Shown here in pieces: positions 7,979 through 16,810 of a stretch of 64,000 bases of DNA. The translations under genes and the position numbers were made by a program. The notes under the pieces were generated by a model. That model saw only the letters and a list, made by a program, of their open reading frames with translations, was not told the DNA's origin and did no database searches. The stretch is from DASWDH01 sp035318505 (GTDB lineage Bacteria > Myxococcota_A > Polyangia > Polyangiales > Polyangiaceae). The stretch spans positions 51,243 to 115,242 of the forward strand of contig DATHEQ010000414.1 in assembly GCA_035318505.1 (NCBI GenBank), written 5' to 3'. Position 1 is the first letter of the stretch. Each line of letters starts with the position of its first letter.

Positions 7979-8818
7979 TTACTTGGGAATCGACGCAGTG
8001 GCGTAGGCTACATAACCAACTCCGAAGTCAGCGACGTCCGTCGACTCGAAGCTCCAGCTGTTGCCGGTTGGAAGGTCCGCCGTCGCCTTGCTCGTCGCTA
8101 CGCCGAGCGGGCGTCCAACTCGATTCATCGGGAAGATAGCAACGCTAGGATCAGTCACGGTTGTGTCGAATCGATTGACAAGCTTGCCCGTATAGCGTTT
8201 GCCGTTGCCGCTCGTGATCGCTTGCACGTCGCTCACATCGAATCCTTCGACGGCTACAATGCCATCGATCGTGAAGGCTGGAAACCTGTGCTGAAGGTAT
8301 CCGAGCTTCTCGATCACGATGTCGCTCGGCAGGTCGGTGGCGGCGCTCATCGCACGCTGGCCAGGGGCAATGCAACGAATGATGACGCCGCCGTCGAGTC
8401 GATAAAACTGCTTACTTTGCAGCACGCTGCCGGCAGAGGTGACGACCTGATCGGTCTTGTCGATAAAGTAGGTCGTCATGCCTGCTTCGCAGGCCGGCGT
8501 ATCCCCCTCGTTGGTGACAGCGGCGTAGAGGCTGAGCCCCTTCGGCTCCCGCACCAATGTGAAGGCAACCAGCTTTAGACCCCCTGCTCGATCGCCATCG
8601 AGATTGGTATTGGGAAGACCAGCGGGCACAAAGAGCAGGTCGTCGCCATCTCCTCCCGCCGTGGCGTCGGCGCTCGATGCATCGTCGCCGCTCTTTCCCC
8701 CGCCGCTCCCGTCTGGGCTTGCGAATGAGCCCGGTGAGTTGTCGCGGTTCGCCCGCGAACACGCGAGAGGCACGAGGAGGAGCGTGAGACGCAATCCGAT
8801 AGTGACGAATTTGATCAA
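7979..8818 (-). CDS. Hypothetical lipoprotein
   Basis: A 279-residue protein with an unambiguous lipoprotein signal (LLLVPLACS, Cys near residue 20) and a short Gly/Ser/Asp linker. The remaining 200 residues are rich in beta-strand-like segments (LKLVAFTLVREPKGLSLYAAVTN), reminiscent of immunoglobulin-like folds, and end YVAYATASIPK. I do not recognise the family. It stands alone, divergent from the universal stress protein gene. Confidence 0.75.
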   Translation of the reverse strand: MIKFVTIGLRLTLLLVPLACSRANRDNSPGSFASPDGSGGGKSGDDASSADATAGGDGDDLLFVPAGLPNTNLDGDRAGGLKLVAFTLVREPKGLSLYAAVTNEGDTPACEAGMTTYFIDKTDQVVTSAGSVLQSKQFYRLDGGVIIRCIAPGQRAMSAATDLPSDIVIEKLGYLQHRFPAFTIDGIVAVEGFDVSDVQAITSGNGKRYTGKLVNRFDTTVTDPSVAIFPMNRVGRPLGVATSKATADLPTGNSWSFESTDVADFGVGYVAYATASIPK

Positions 8819-9132
8819 TTGAGTGGCGCTGGAGGTCCGAGGCGCAGGCTGGCGTCATGTTCGACGCAGGTTTAATGGGAGTCAAGTGCGGCTCGGCCAT
8901 TCACGATCGCACGGTAGATGCCCGTTACCTGTGACCGTAAAAGCGCGAGGAATGGGCACCGCGCCGCGGGCGAAACGCCGCCTTTCGGTCGCCGAGAGAT
9001 CGCTTTTTCGCGCGAATGCCACAAGTAAAGATAGAGCGACTGCTTCGTAGCGATTGAACAGGGGACGGGCAGCCGGAGGCGACCTTTGCTCCGTGCTGTG
9101 AAAGAAGTCGCGACCGTCACGAGGAGGTACCG
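8819..9132. other. Divergent intergenic region
   Basis: About 310 bases between two divergent genes, so promoters for both are expected here. Nothing specific is recognisable except the ribosome-binding site GAGGAGG just before 9133. Confidence 0.5.
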
Positions 9133-9762
9133 ATGCGCACTCTTATGGGCCGCAACAGCAGCGGCAAATTCTTGGTCTTGGTAGAAGTCGATTTTTCCGA
9201 GAATGGCGCGAGCGTGCTGCAATCGGCGGCCGATCTCGTAGCGACGACGCCCGAGTCCGAACTGCATCTCGTGCATGCTTTTGGCCCCGCAGTCGGAATC
9301 GATCAACTGCGCTGGTTTCCTGCGTTGTCCGATCTCACATCGGTCGAAGATTCCGACGCAGCAGGAGCCGCTCTCCATCGGATTGCCGCGACGATTTCGC
9401 TGCGAGACACACGAGTGTGCGCCCACGTGCACGAGGGGAGCGCCACCACCGTGATCGCCCAGTTGGCCGATGACATCGAAGCCGACCTCGTCGTCATCGG
9501 AAACCACGATCGCGCGGGAGTAAATCGCTCCTTCTTCGGGTCGTTCGCGGAGAAGCTCGTGCGAACGGCGCGTTGTCCCGTCTTGATCATCCGTTCCAAA
9601 TCGATCCCCGCATCCGAGCCGATCGCGCCCCCGTGTCCAGCGTGCGAAGCCAGCAAGCGGCTCACGTGGGGAGCCCACCTCCGATGTCTCGATCACGCGC
9701 AACGCCCTGCCAGCGCTACGACGGATCATCCAACACCGTCGGCTTTCGAGCTCAGCGCATAG
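9133..9762 (+). CDS. Universal stress protein (UspA family)
   Basis: A 209-residue UspA-fold protein starting after GAGGAGG. The first strand (FLVLVEVDFSENG), the LVVIGNHDRAGVNR segment and the ATP-type GSFAEKLVRTARCPVLII end of the domain are visible. Family members of this type bind ATP and respond to stress in the cytoplasm. The canonical domain ends near residue 155. A further 55 residues, Pro/Ala/Ser-rich and without similarity to USP, follow, either a lineage-specific tail or read-through after loss of the original stop. A fragment of a second copy lies at 1353-1428. Confidence 0.88.
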   Translation: MRTLMGRNSSGKFLVLVEVDFSENGASVLQSAADLVATTPESELHLVHAFGPAVGIDQLRWFPALSDLTSVEDSDAAGAALHRIAATISLRDTRVCAHVHEGSATTVIAQLADDIEADLVVIGNHDRAGVNRSFFGSFAEKLVRTARCPVLIIRSKSIPASEPIAPPCPACEASKRLTWGAHLRCLDHAQRPASATTDHPTPSAFELSA

Positions 9763-9769
9763 ACTGTCT

Positions 9770-9788
9770 CGACCGACTGAAGCGGTCG
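9770..9788 (+). terminator. Hairpin after the universal stress protein gene
   Basis: CGACCG and CGGTCG form a 6-bp stem with a 7-base loop, 7 bases after the stop. There is no T-run, so this is a weak terminator candidate. Confidence 0.35.
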
Positions 9789-9884
9789 GCCATTGCATTG
9801 GAATGGTCGCTCTGCCCGCGCGCCGGCGACACGCGAGGTCGCCCAGGTGCGAAACGGACTCGAGCCATCTCGCCTTCCTCGCGG

Positions 9885-9924
9885 TGAGCCGTTTTCAGGG
9901 CCGAACGCTACTGCCATGATGCAC
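9885..9924 (+). repeat. Copy 1 of a spaced upstream element (TGAGCCGTTTT-N10-CGCTACTGC-N4-ATGCAC)
   Basis: TGAGCCGTTTT is followed after exactly 10 bases by CGCTACTGC and after 4 more by ATGCAC. The same blocks with the same spacing occur at 19007-19046, and the first two blocks again at 48878-48907. Each copy lies upstream of a disrupted esterase-type lipoprotein gene. An imperfect inverted partner, GAAACGGACTC, lies at 9851-9861. The rest of 9789-10105 shows nothing recognisable. Confidence 0.6.
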
Positions 9925-10105
9925 GCGCTTTGGCGCACGGCCGCCATTCTGAAGTTTCTCTCGTCATAGCCGCGAAAACATCCCTTTTCGAACGGAGGCT
10001 GCCTTCAGGGCAGAGGCACGCTCGCGAAGCGCACTGCTCCATCTGATTCCAACGAATTCGATCGCGGAGTCACGAACGAAATCGGGACAGTGGCTGGAGC
10101 TAGTC

Positions 10106-10756
10106 ATGACTAGGCGACGAAACAGCGGGATGTCGCACGAGGCTTTCTTTCTTCTTGTGTTCGCGCTCCTCGGCATCGCGTGCTCGGCCGGCAACAACAC
10201 GAGTGGCGCTGGTGGGTCGTCACGGACTGGCGGGTCGGGCGGAGATGGTCAGTCCGGCGGTGTCGGTGGGTCGGGCGTCGGGGGTTCCGGTGGGTCGGGC
10301 GTTGGCGGTTCGGGCGGGTCTGGCGGAGCGGGGGGCTCCAGTGGATCGAGCGGCGCGGGAGGTTCCGCGGGTAAATTCGATGCCGGCGTCGCCGACACCG
10401 GCGCGACCACGCCTGATACGAGTACGGTCGATGCGCGCACGGCGGACAGCAGCACCGGTACTCGCGACACGGGCACCACACCCACCGATTCGGGTGGCGG
10501 TGGCGGTGGGGGTCCTGCGGACGGTGCGACGCCGAGTCCAGGATGCGGATCCACCTCGACCCAGAGCGGCACCCTCTCGATGATGGTTGGGGGAGTGAAC
10601 AGGACTTACATTCTCAAGCTGCCCACCACTTACAATGCGAACACGCCCTATCGGATGATTTTTGCCTGGCATCATTTAACTGGCAACGCTGCGGGAATCG
10701 CGCGCGGAAACTACTATGGGATGGACACGCCTGCCTACGCGAACGGGCGACATTGA
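10106..10756 (+). pseudogene. Truncated esterase-type lipoprotein (PHB-depolymerase/LpqC-like N-terminus)
   Basis: A 216-residue reading frame with a good lipoprotein signal (LLGIACS), a Gly/Ser linker and then an Asp/Thr-rich linker. Only the first 70 residues of an alpha/beta-hydrolase esterase follow: SGTLSMMVGGVNRTYILKLP and PYRMIFAWHHLTGNAAG, the latter being the oxyanion strand. It stops after GMDTPAYANGRH, well before the nucleophile Ser, acid and His. Such esterases normally run another 200 residues. It could still make an anchored but inactive protein. The start may be the ATG at 10106 or the internal ATG at 10130, which gives a shorter signal peptide. Confidence 0.75.
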
Positions 10757-10794
10757 TGATAGCGGAGCAGAATCGATGGCAACCGCGTTTCAGC

Positions 10795-12147
10795 CTATTG
10801 CAGCGGGATGTACTTGAGGTTCGACGTTACGCCGCCGGTGTTGCTGCCGTCGTGAACGACGAGCGCGCCTTTGGGAAATCCGGGGCCGAGGTCGGAGGTG
10901 GAGATGTCGAGACCATCGGTTTGGCTGACCCCATCGATGGAGCCGTTGCTTCCGACGGTGAACTCCTTGAGGAAGGCGTTGGTCTCGCGATCGTAGGTCA
11001 CGAACCTGCTATCGCCCTGCAGGGAGAGCACCAGGTAGCCGGAAGTGCCCAGCCCTCTGGCGAGGCTGACGCCCTCGAGGTCCATCACCAAATGGCCATC
11101 GCCTACGGCGCCTACTTGCATGCAGTCGGCCCCCGCCGTGGGTTCGGCGCCGTATCGCCAAAGCGCGACGTCTTCCTGGGCGACGTAGAGCCGCCCCATC
11201 TCGTCATCCGCAACGCACCCTTCGGTGATGCTGCCAACGTCGAAGGAGCGCACCTTGGTGGCGGAGACCTTGCCCGCGTCCTCACCGAGCTCGTACTGTT
11301 CCATCACCGACGTGCCTGTCTCCTGCGTGACGAATGCGTAAAACTTGTCGGTCGCCGCGCTGTGATAGAGACAAAAGCCGTAGTTCGGCGAGGTGGTGGC
11401 GATGGTCAGTCCGATCGGCGCGGAAAGCTGCCGCGTGGCCGGGTCGAGCTGCCAGAAGATGAGCGTGTCGGTGGTTCGGTTGTTTCCTCCGACGAGCACG
11501 ATGGATCGACCGGCGAGAGGGAATCCGGAGCGCAAATCGACATTGCCGATCTTGCCGTCCTGTCGAAATTGCAGAAGTTTGCCTTGCATGTCGAAGACGC
11601 CGACGCCACCGGTGATATCGTCTTTGTTGTCCGCAATGACCACGCTGAGCTCGGGTGTGGTCGGGTTGGCGTAAATGGCGCTGTCGTCGGAGATGTCGAT
11701 AATGCTGCTGCTCGGTGAGAAGGAATCCGTTTCCACGCTGGGAAGGGGCGGCGAAGGGATTTGAGGGGTGGGGCCAGCGCCCGTATCGCCGCTGTCACCC
11801 CGGTCGTTGCCGCTCTCCTCGAGCGCGCGGTCGGAAGCGCTCACGTCGCGGGTGTCGGTGACGCTTCGGTCGTCGACACCGTCGCTCGCAATGGGATCGT
11901 TGCTTCCGTCCACTGCCGGTCGGCCGTCGCTGCGGCTCTGATTGTCGACCACTTGCCCACCATCGGTAACGGTTTGGTCGCGATGGTTCGCGTCGAGGCC
12001 GTCGCTAGCGTCGAGCCTACTGCTGCCGCCCTCGTCTGCGTGAGAAGCGGGCGCAGCCGACTCCGAACCGCAGCCCAACGAAAGTCCAGCCGGCGCTCCG
12101 GACGCCATGATTGACAACATCAGCGTGAGAAAGCTGCTGTCGCGCAT
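10795..12147 (-). CDS. Beta-propeller phytase (3-phytase family) lipoprotein
   Basis: Releases phosphate from phytate at the cell surface. The 450-residue protein has a signal peptide with lipobox LSLGC, an Asp/Ser-rich linker to about residue 130, and a complete propeller. Family landmarks are visible in order: SDDSAIYANPTTPELSVVI, GVGVFDMQGKL, IGNVDLRSGFPL, SITEGCVADDEMGRLYVAQED, ALWRYGAEP, DLEGVSLA, and IDGVSQTDGLDI near the end. The acidic residues in these motifs are those that bind calcium and phosphate in the family. It ends 39 bases from the truncated esterase on the other strand. The linker resembles other surface lipoproteins of this window. Confidence 0.88.
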   Translation of the reverse strand: MRDSSFLTLMLSIMASGAPAGLSLGCGSESAAPASHADEGGSSRLDASDGLDANHRDQTVTDGGQVVDNQSRSDGRPAVDGSNDPIASDGVDDRSVTDTRDVSASDRALEESGNDRGDSGDTGAGPTPQIPSPPLPSVETDSFSPSSSIIDISDDSAIYANPTTPELSVVIADNKDDITGGVGVFDMQGKLLQFRQDGKIGNVDLRSGFPLAGRSIVLVGGNNRTTDTLIFWQLDPATRQLSAPIGLTIATTSPNYGFCLYHSAATDKFYAFVTQETGTSVMEQYELGEDAGKVSATKVRSFDVGSITEGCVADDEMGRLYVAQEDVALWRYGAEPTAGADCMQVGAVGDGHLVMDLEGVSLARGLGTSGYLVLSLQGDSRFVTYDRETNAFLKEFTVGSNGSIDGVSQTDGLDISTSDLGPGFPKGALVVHDGSNTGGVTSNLKYIPLQ

Positions 12148-12319
12148 CGTCCCGGTGTAGTGGACACGTTGCGCCGAGACCGATCACGGCGCGTCCTTCC
12201 GACCCCCGCTTGTTGCTCGCCGACGCGCCCGCAGCGCAAATTTTCAATGACGGGGCGGCTTTTTCACCGACCGGCGATTCGTGCACGCCACGACGCGATG
12301 AGCACCGGCGCGACGGCCG

Positions 12320-13651
12320 TCAATAAGTCACTTGCGGAAAAGCGGCGCGCGCTGCGTCGAACTGGACATCGGTTGGGAAGTTCGGACCAAACGCCAAGTT
12401 GGCCTGGGCCTTCATGTTGACCTGCGCGGCGCCGCTCATGAAGTGGACAAATTCAGCCAACGTGAGATCGCGGCTGTAGCTGCCTCCGCTCTTGGGGAAG
12501 TGTTGCGCCAGCAGCTGGAAGAATCGCACCATGACTTGGGCGTGCCCGTGATCGCGCCACAGGGGGTAAAACCAATCGCGAAACCAGTGCGAACCGGCCT
12601 GCGGAAAATCGTCGGTCCCGTTGGTGTACCGCGTGAACACGCGATCGGCGTCGCTCGTCAAGCCGAGCGCCACGTAGAGATCGTACTGATAAAATTCGGC
12701 CCACTTGCTGTCCATCCACACGCCGAAGGCAGGCGAACCGTGCACGCCATTGTTGGCCCCTTCCACGACGTGAGCGGTTTCGTGGCTGGGCAGGTCGATG
12801 CTCGCTGCGGGCCACGGCCCTGGCCCGCAGTCGCTGACGTTGCGCATGTCGTGCGAGGTGTCGAAATAGGTCGACGGATGGCCTCCCGAGTACCGGCCTT
12901 GATGAAAGATTCCGTAGAGCCGGCCGTCGGTCGTCGCGTTTTTGAACTCGCCGTAAGTGGCCCGGGTGTATCGCCAAACGTTGGTGAGGAACGGGAGCAT
13001 CCAGGCGGTCATCGTCCGGTCGACGTCGGCATCGAAATAAATCGCGATGTCGTCATTGTAGTCGACGAGCTGCAGAACTTGGTTGTGCTCGAACCAGTGC
13101 TCTTGCCAAGTAACTGGCGGGGGCGGCAAGGTTCTCACGTCGACCGCGCCTCCCGTGTCGAAAACACTGCCATCACCGGGCACCGCCACATCGAGCACGC
13201 GTGCGTCAGACACGTCGGCTCCTCTCGCATCGGGGGCGGCCCCGGCCGCTCCGTCCCCCCCCGCTGATCCATCCGGGCCCCGACCACCGCCGCCCGCTGT
13301 TCCGCCGGCGCCCGAGCTACCGGCGTCCACTCCGCCGGAGCCCGCCGTGCCCCCGCCGTCGTTTCCACCTCTGCCACCGCCCTCACCGGCGCTGCCGCCT
13401 GCGCTCGATCCGGCGCGTCCTCCCGATCCCGCTGCGCCACTCGCTCCAGATCCCCCGCCACCGCCTGTTGCTATCGATCCGTCGGGAGGCGCCCCCGCCC
13501 GCGCGCCCGCATCGTCAGCGGAGGGCTTCTGGTCACCACTGCATGCCACTGCCAATCCGCACAAGCTTACGTACGGGGCTAGCCAGAACCGTCTTCGCGG
13601 TTCGTGCAATCGGCTTCCGGACCTAGGGGCGATGCTGGGCCATGCGCTCAC
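12320..13651 (-). CDS. Putative HExxH zinc metalloprotease lipoprotein
   Basis: A 443-residue protein read from the GTG at 13651, whose GTGA overlaps the stop of the fibro-slime gene upstream. The TTG at 13609 gives a tighter signal peptide and is a realistic alternative. The lipobox is LAVACS, followed by a Gly/Ala/Asp linker of about 120 residues. The C-terminal domain of about 270 residues carries SHETAHVVEG: HETAH fits HExxH. A downstream Glu in DSKWAEFYQYD, about 30 residues on, could be the third zinc ligand. Family assignment below the metallopeptidase level is not possible from sequence reading. The overlap implies co-expression with the fibro-slime protein. Confidence 0.75.
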   Translation of the reverse strand: MSAWPSIAPRSGSRLHEPRRRFWLAPYVSLCGLAVACSGDQKPSADDAGARAGAPPDGSIATGGGGGSGASGAAGSGGRAGSSAGGSAGEGGGRGGNDGGGTAGSGGVDAGSSGAGGTAGGGGRGPDGSAGGDGAAGAAPDARGADVSDARVLDVAVPGDGSVFDTGGAVDVRTLPPPPVTWQEHWFEHNQVLQLVDYNDDIAIYFDADVDRTMTAWMLPFLTNVWRYTRATYGEFKNATTDGRLYGIFHQGRYSGGHPSTYFDTSHDMRNVSDCGPGPWPAASIDLPSHETAHVVEGANNGVHGSPAFGVWMDSKWAEFYQYDLYVALGLTSDADRVFTRYTNGTDDFPQAGSHWFRDWFYPLWRDHGHAQVMVRFFQLLAQHFPKSGGSYSRDLTLAEFVHFMSGAAQVNMKAQANLAFGPNFPTDVQFDAARAAFPQVTY

Positions 13652-14727
13652 TTGATGTCTGGAGGAATGCTCCCGCAGTCGACGAGCGTCAAGGTCGTAT
13701 CGAGCCGAAAATGGGAAGCGCTCGTGTGCCGCTCCGCATTGAACAGCTCGAGCCAATAGACGTTGCCCTTGGTGAGACCGAGCGTCGTCGCCGCGGTGTC
13801 GAGGTTCACCGATCCGCGCAGCGACGAGTGCAGGCCGCCGAGGTCGATGGCCAGTTTGCCGTTGATGAAGACCCAGAGATCGTCATCACCTTCGAACGTG
13901 AAGGTTTCGCCGCCTTGGTAGCGGAACTTGGTGTGCAGCTCGGTGGTGAAGCCGAAGTTGTGCATCTTGCCGTCGTTGCCGCGCCCCGTGCTCATGAAGC
14001 CAGCTCCGTCGAGCGGGAAGAAGAATTGGCTGTCGAACGTGATGACGCCCGTTCCGGGCTGCGTTTGGAACATGAAGTAAATGAGGTACGGCTTATTGAC
14101 GTTGTCGGTGGCGCGGTACCACTGGTCATAGTTGGTTTTGCCGGTGGTCTGTTGCCCATTGGCGCACGACGCACCCGGAGGATTCGCGACGTCGCAGAGC
14201 GAAGCGTAAACGGGCTTTTGATCCGCGCCGAGCGTGCTCGAAACGAGCCCGGTCGTCGCCGTCGAGCCCGAGAAGCGCTCGAAATCGGCGTGCCCCATCA
14301 TTTCGTTGTTCCCCATCAAATCGCGCACGACCCCGACGATCATGCCGCATCCACCTTGGTTATTGATGCCGGTGTCCATCGTGCCGGCGCCGGTTACCGG
14401 GGGGCCAAGCTTGTAGCCACCCGCTTCCGTTTTCGTGAAATCGGCTGGCACTGGCCCTACGATGCTGCCGCCATCGGACCTGCCACCGGAGCCGCCGAGA
14501 CCACCCTCGGGCACGGTGACGATGATGCCCGTCCCCCCCATCGCGCCGCTCCCGCCGGTGCCGCTCGTTGAACCGCCCGAACCGCCCGTGCCCGTCGGGA
14601 AACCAGTGGTTGGGGTGCCGCCCGTCCTTGGTCCGGCTCCCGCGGTGGAATCGTCCCCGCCCGAACCGCAGGCGGCCGCAAATAGAAAAAACCCGAGGAA
14701 AACACCACGCGCCATATGCGACCTCAT
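13648..14727 (-). CDS. Fibro-slime domain lipoprotein (PA14-like)
   Basis: A 359-residue exported protein with lipobox FAAACGS and a Gly/Thr linker. The core matches the fibro-slime family, which is related to PA14 carbohydrate-binding domains: HADFERFSG, then FTFEGDDDLWVFINGKLAID and the conserved LGGLHSS, ending SHFRLDTTLTLVDCG. The family is named after Dictyostelium fibro-slime proteins and is common in myxobacterial surface proteins. The start is the ATG at 14727 or the second one at 14715, which has GAGG at good distance. It is first in a two-gene unit with the metalloprotease gene (GTGA overlap). Confidence 0.85.
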   Translation of the reverse strand: MRSHMARGVFLGFFLFAAACGSGGDDSTAGAGPRTGGTPTTGFPTGTGGSGGSTSGTGGSGAMGGTGIIVTVPEGGLGGSGGRSDGGSIVGPVPADFTKTEAGGYKLGPPVTGAGTMDTGINNQGGCGMIVGVVRDLMGNNEMMGHADFERFSGSTATTGLVSSTLGADQKPVYASLCDVANPPGASCANGQQTTGKTNYDQWYRATDNVNKPYLIYFMFQTQPGTGVITFDSQFFFPLDGAGFMSTGRGNDGKMHNFGFTTELHTKFRYQGGETFTFEGDDDLWVFINGKLAIDLGGLHSSLRGSVNLDTAATTLGLTKGNVYWLELFNAERHTSASHFRLDTTLTLVDCGSIPPDIK

Positions 14728-14885
14728 CAATGTGTGCTCAAGCCCTACCTTGAACGGAGCGGGCGGGCACCGATCTCATGAAATGCCGCGTGCCCGGACA
14801 GTTAGCAATGTCGCGGGCGCGAGATTCCGTTCATTCTTCCGTCGCTTCAGAAAGATCGGTTGGGTAGAGGCGGTAGCTTCGACGA

Positions 14886-15527
14886 TCATTTGCGTTCGGG
14901 GAAGTAAGCGTTCCACGAAGGATGGGCTTCTCGTTCGGTCGGCTCGTCGACCTCGCCCGTCAGCACGAGCAGCGCCTCGACGGCCCCGGGCGGCAAGGGC
15001 TGGTGCGCGTCCAAGCGCTCGACCGAAAACGACCGGACGTTGGGCGCTTGCTTCTTGATCGCGACGCGAATTGCGCCGAGGCGCGCTTTGCGTTCAATGA
15101 CGGGCTGCTGCGCCGCCATCGAGCGCTGATAGACGGACGAGATCGGCGTGGAAGGCGCGGGCAGGGAAGAGGCGGAGGCGGGAAGCGGGGGCGGCGTAGC
15201 GCGCCAGAGAAGCGTGGGGTCCGAGTCGAGGGATTCGCGCTTCCAGCCGAGGGGTGGCGGCGCCTTGGTCACGGGCGCCTGCGCTGACGCGCTCGTCAAA
15301 TCGGCCGCGGCGTGCGCGAGAAGGAGGACGCGCGTGTCGTTGCCTTGTTTTTCCGACTCATTGGCGGCGCGCCGAAGCCAGCGCGCTGCTTCTACAATGT
15401 CGCCGCGCACCTCGAGCGCCAGAGCCGTTTCGAGGGCCAAGAGGACGTCATCTGAATCGCACAGCGAGGGTCCAGGTGTGCGCAATGTAGGCGAAAACGT
15501 TTTGGGATTGAGCTGGGGCTGGGCCAT
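14886..15527 (-). CDS. Hypothetical protein with helical repeat-like N-terminus
   Basis: A 213-residue protein from the ATG at 15527, which has GGAGAC upstream; an in-frame start at 15563 lacks this. There is no signal peptide. Residues 25-75 (LLALETALALEVRGDIVEAARWLRRAANESEKQGND) look like a pair of TPR-type helices. A Pro/Ser-rich middle follows, then a C-terminal region with ARLGAIRVAIKKQAPN. Probably cytoplasmic. I do not recognise it. Confidence 0.65.
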   Translation of the reverse strand: MAQPQLNPKTFSPTLRTPGPSLCDSDDVLLALETALALEVRGDIVEAARWLRRAANESEKQGNDTRVLLLAHAAADLTSASAQAPVTKAPPPLGWKRESLDSDPTLLWRATPPPLPASASSLPAPSTPISSVYQRSMAAQQPVIERKARLGAIRVAIKKQAPNVRSFSVERLDAHQPLPPGAVEALLVLTGEVDEPTEREAHPSWNAYFPERK

Positions 15528-15629
15528 GATCGGTCTGTCTCCAGTCGGCAGCGCATTGAGCAACGGCTGCGCGATTAAGCAGGCGCTCGGGGCGGGTTGC
15601 TCAACTCAGGGTAACGCGTGGGGCGTCGC

Positions 15630-16085
15630 TCAAAGAGGTCCGCGCGGATCGGGAGGCCCGCTCGCATTGGGATCTGGCCGCGAAAGAAGAGAAAGGGGAG
15701 AGCTGCCGCCGAATGTCGTCTGCACGGCGAGGTTGACGATCGCGGGATACGTCAATTGGCCGCGCTCACCTTGTTGACCATGCGAAACGTCGATGAAGTG
15801 CTGATACACCGGAATTTTCACCGCAAGAGAGGCGACGACGGATCCCAACGTGCAGCTCACGACGCCACCCGCGAGGACGTCGGTCCTCCCCACGTTGCCG
15901 TCATGCTGAATGACGCCGGCCCAGCGCTCGGGCTGCTCGTTCAACACGTCGATGCCGAGACCGGCGCGCAGGTGCGGCATCACTTCCATGTCTGTCGCGA
16001 TACTGCCGGGAGGGGGCGAGCTTGCGCAATTGCTGGCCAGCAGCGAGGCAACGAACATCAAACCGGGAGCGCGAATCATGATCAT
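15630..16085 (-). CDS. Small lipoprotein, likely the remnant of an outer-membrane beta-barrel protein
   Basis: A 151-residue protein with a lipoprotein-like start (VASLLASNCASS) joined directly to what looks like the last strands of a beta-barrel: LRAGLGIDVL, VASLAVKIPVYQHF and LTYPAIVNLAVQTTFG, the last with the aromatic-plus-Gly ending seen in barrel proteins. The middle of a normal barrel is missing, so an internal deletion is likely. A Pro/Ser-rich tail of about 20 residues follows the last strand, which would be unusual for a working barrel. Confidence 0.5.
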   Translation of the reverse strand: MIMIRAPGLMFVASLLASNCASSPPPGSIATDMEVMPHLRAGLGIDVLNEQPERWAGVIQHDGNVGRTDVLAGGVVSCTLGSVVASLAVKIPVYQHFIDVSHGQQGERGQLTYPAIVNLAVQTTFGGSSPLSLLSRPDPNASGPPDPRGPL

Positions 16086-16109
16086 CCTTCCGACGACGCG
16101 CGCGACGGA

Positions 16110-16781
16110 TCAACTCATCTCGAGGGCTTGCTTCAGAAGCCCGAGCTGGGCGGGGGTGAGCGACGCTCCTGCCACCCCAATCCCGCGCTCGAACAAGCTG
16201 GGCGCGTCGCGCAGGTGGCGCATGATCTCGAAACGTTCGTCATGAGATAGGATCGGCAGCAGCATGGCCAAAAAAGCCAAGCCTTGGTCGCCGCGTTGAA
16301 CGATGAGGCCAGCCACGCCGCTCGCCGCCGGGTTCGCTGCACCGAGCGCCGGGAAAAGACGCTTCTCTTCGTCGTCGAGATGCATGAGGTAAGCAGCGAC
16401 AAAACAATTCCAGCCGCGGTACGCGTCGAGCGCTGCCAGTTCGAGATCGTCATCGGCGAGCGATGGAAGGCGGAGCACCTGCGCTTCGACCGCGGCGAGC
16501 TGTCGTTCCAGCTGCTCGTGATCGGACGTCATGGCGGCTTCGAAATCGGCCGACGTCTGGCGCAGCAACGGAGCGACGCTGGAATCCTCGAGCTGAGCAT
16601 GTCCGTGCAACATGCCGGCGATGCCCCGAAATACATCCACCACTGTGACGACGTTGGTCCGATCAAGCCCGCCGAGCTGCACCGAGACATCGAAAAGCGA
16701 CCGGCGCAGATGCTTGTGTACGACGGTGTAGAAGTCGCTTCGGCTCACGCGCGCAGCATAGCACTGCACTATCCGATTCAT
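16110..16781 (-). CDS. Hemerythrin HHE-domain protein
   Basis: A 223-residue helical protein from the ATG at 16781 (an upstream in-frame start adds only 13 unlikely residues). Metal-ligand motifs of the HHE domain are visible: LHGHAQLEDSSVAPLL, TSDHEQLERQL and AAYLMHLDDEEKRLFPAL. They would form a di-iron site that binds oxygen or nitric oxide. A second half of about 70 residues (GDQGLAFLAMLLPILSHDERFEIM) is less typical. Cytoplasmic. A second, shorter hemerythrin is at 43262-43675. Confidence 0.85.
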   Translation of the reverse strand: MNRIVQCYAARVSRSDFYTVVHKHLRRSLFDVSVQLGGLDRTNVVTVVDVFRGIAGMLHGHAQLEDSSVAPLLRQTSADFEAAMTSDHEQLERQLAAVEAQVLRLPSLADDDLELAALDAYRGWNCFVAAYLMHLDDEEKRLFPALGAANPAASGVAGLIVQRGDQGLAFLAMLLPILSHDERFEIMRHLRDAPSLFERGIGVAGASLTPAQLGLLKQALEMS

Positions 16782-16810
16782 CCGACGCGATGGTGTCGAG
16801 GCCAGTCTCG

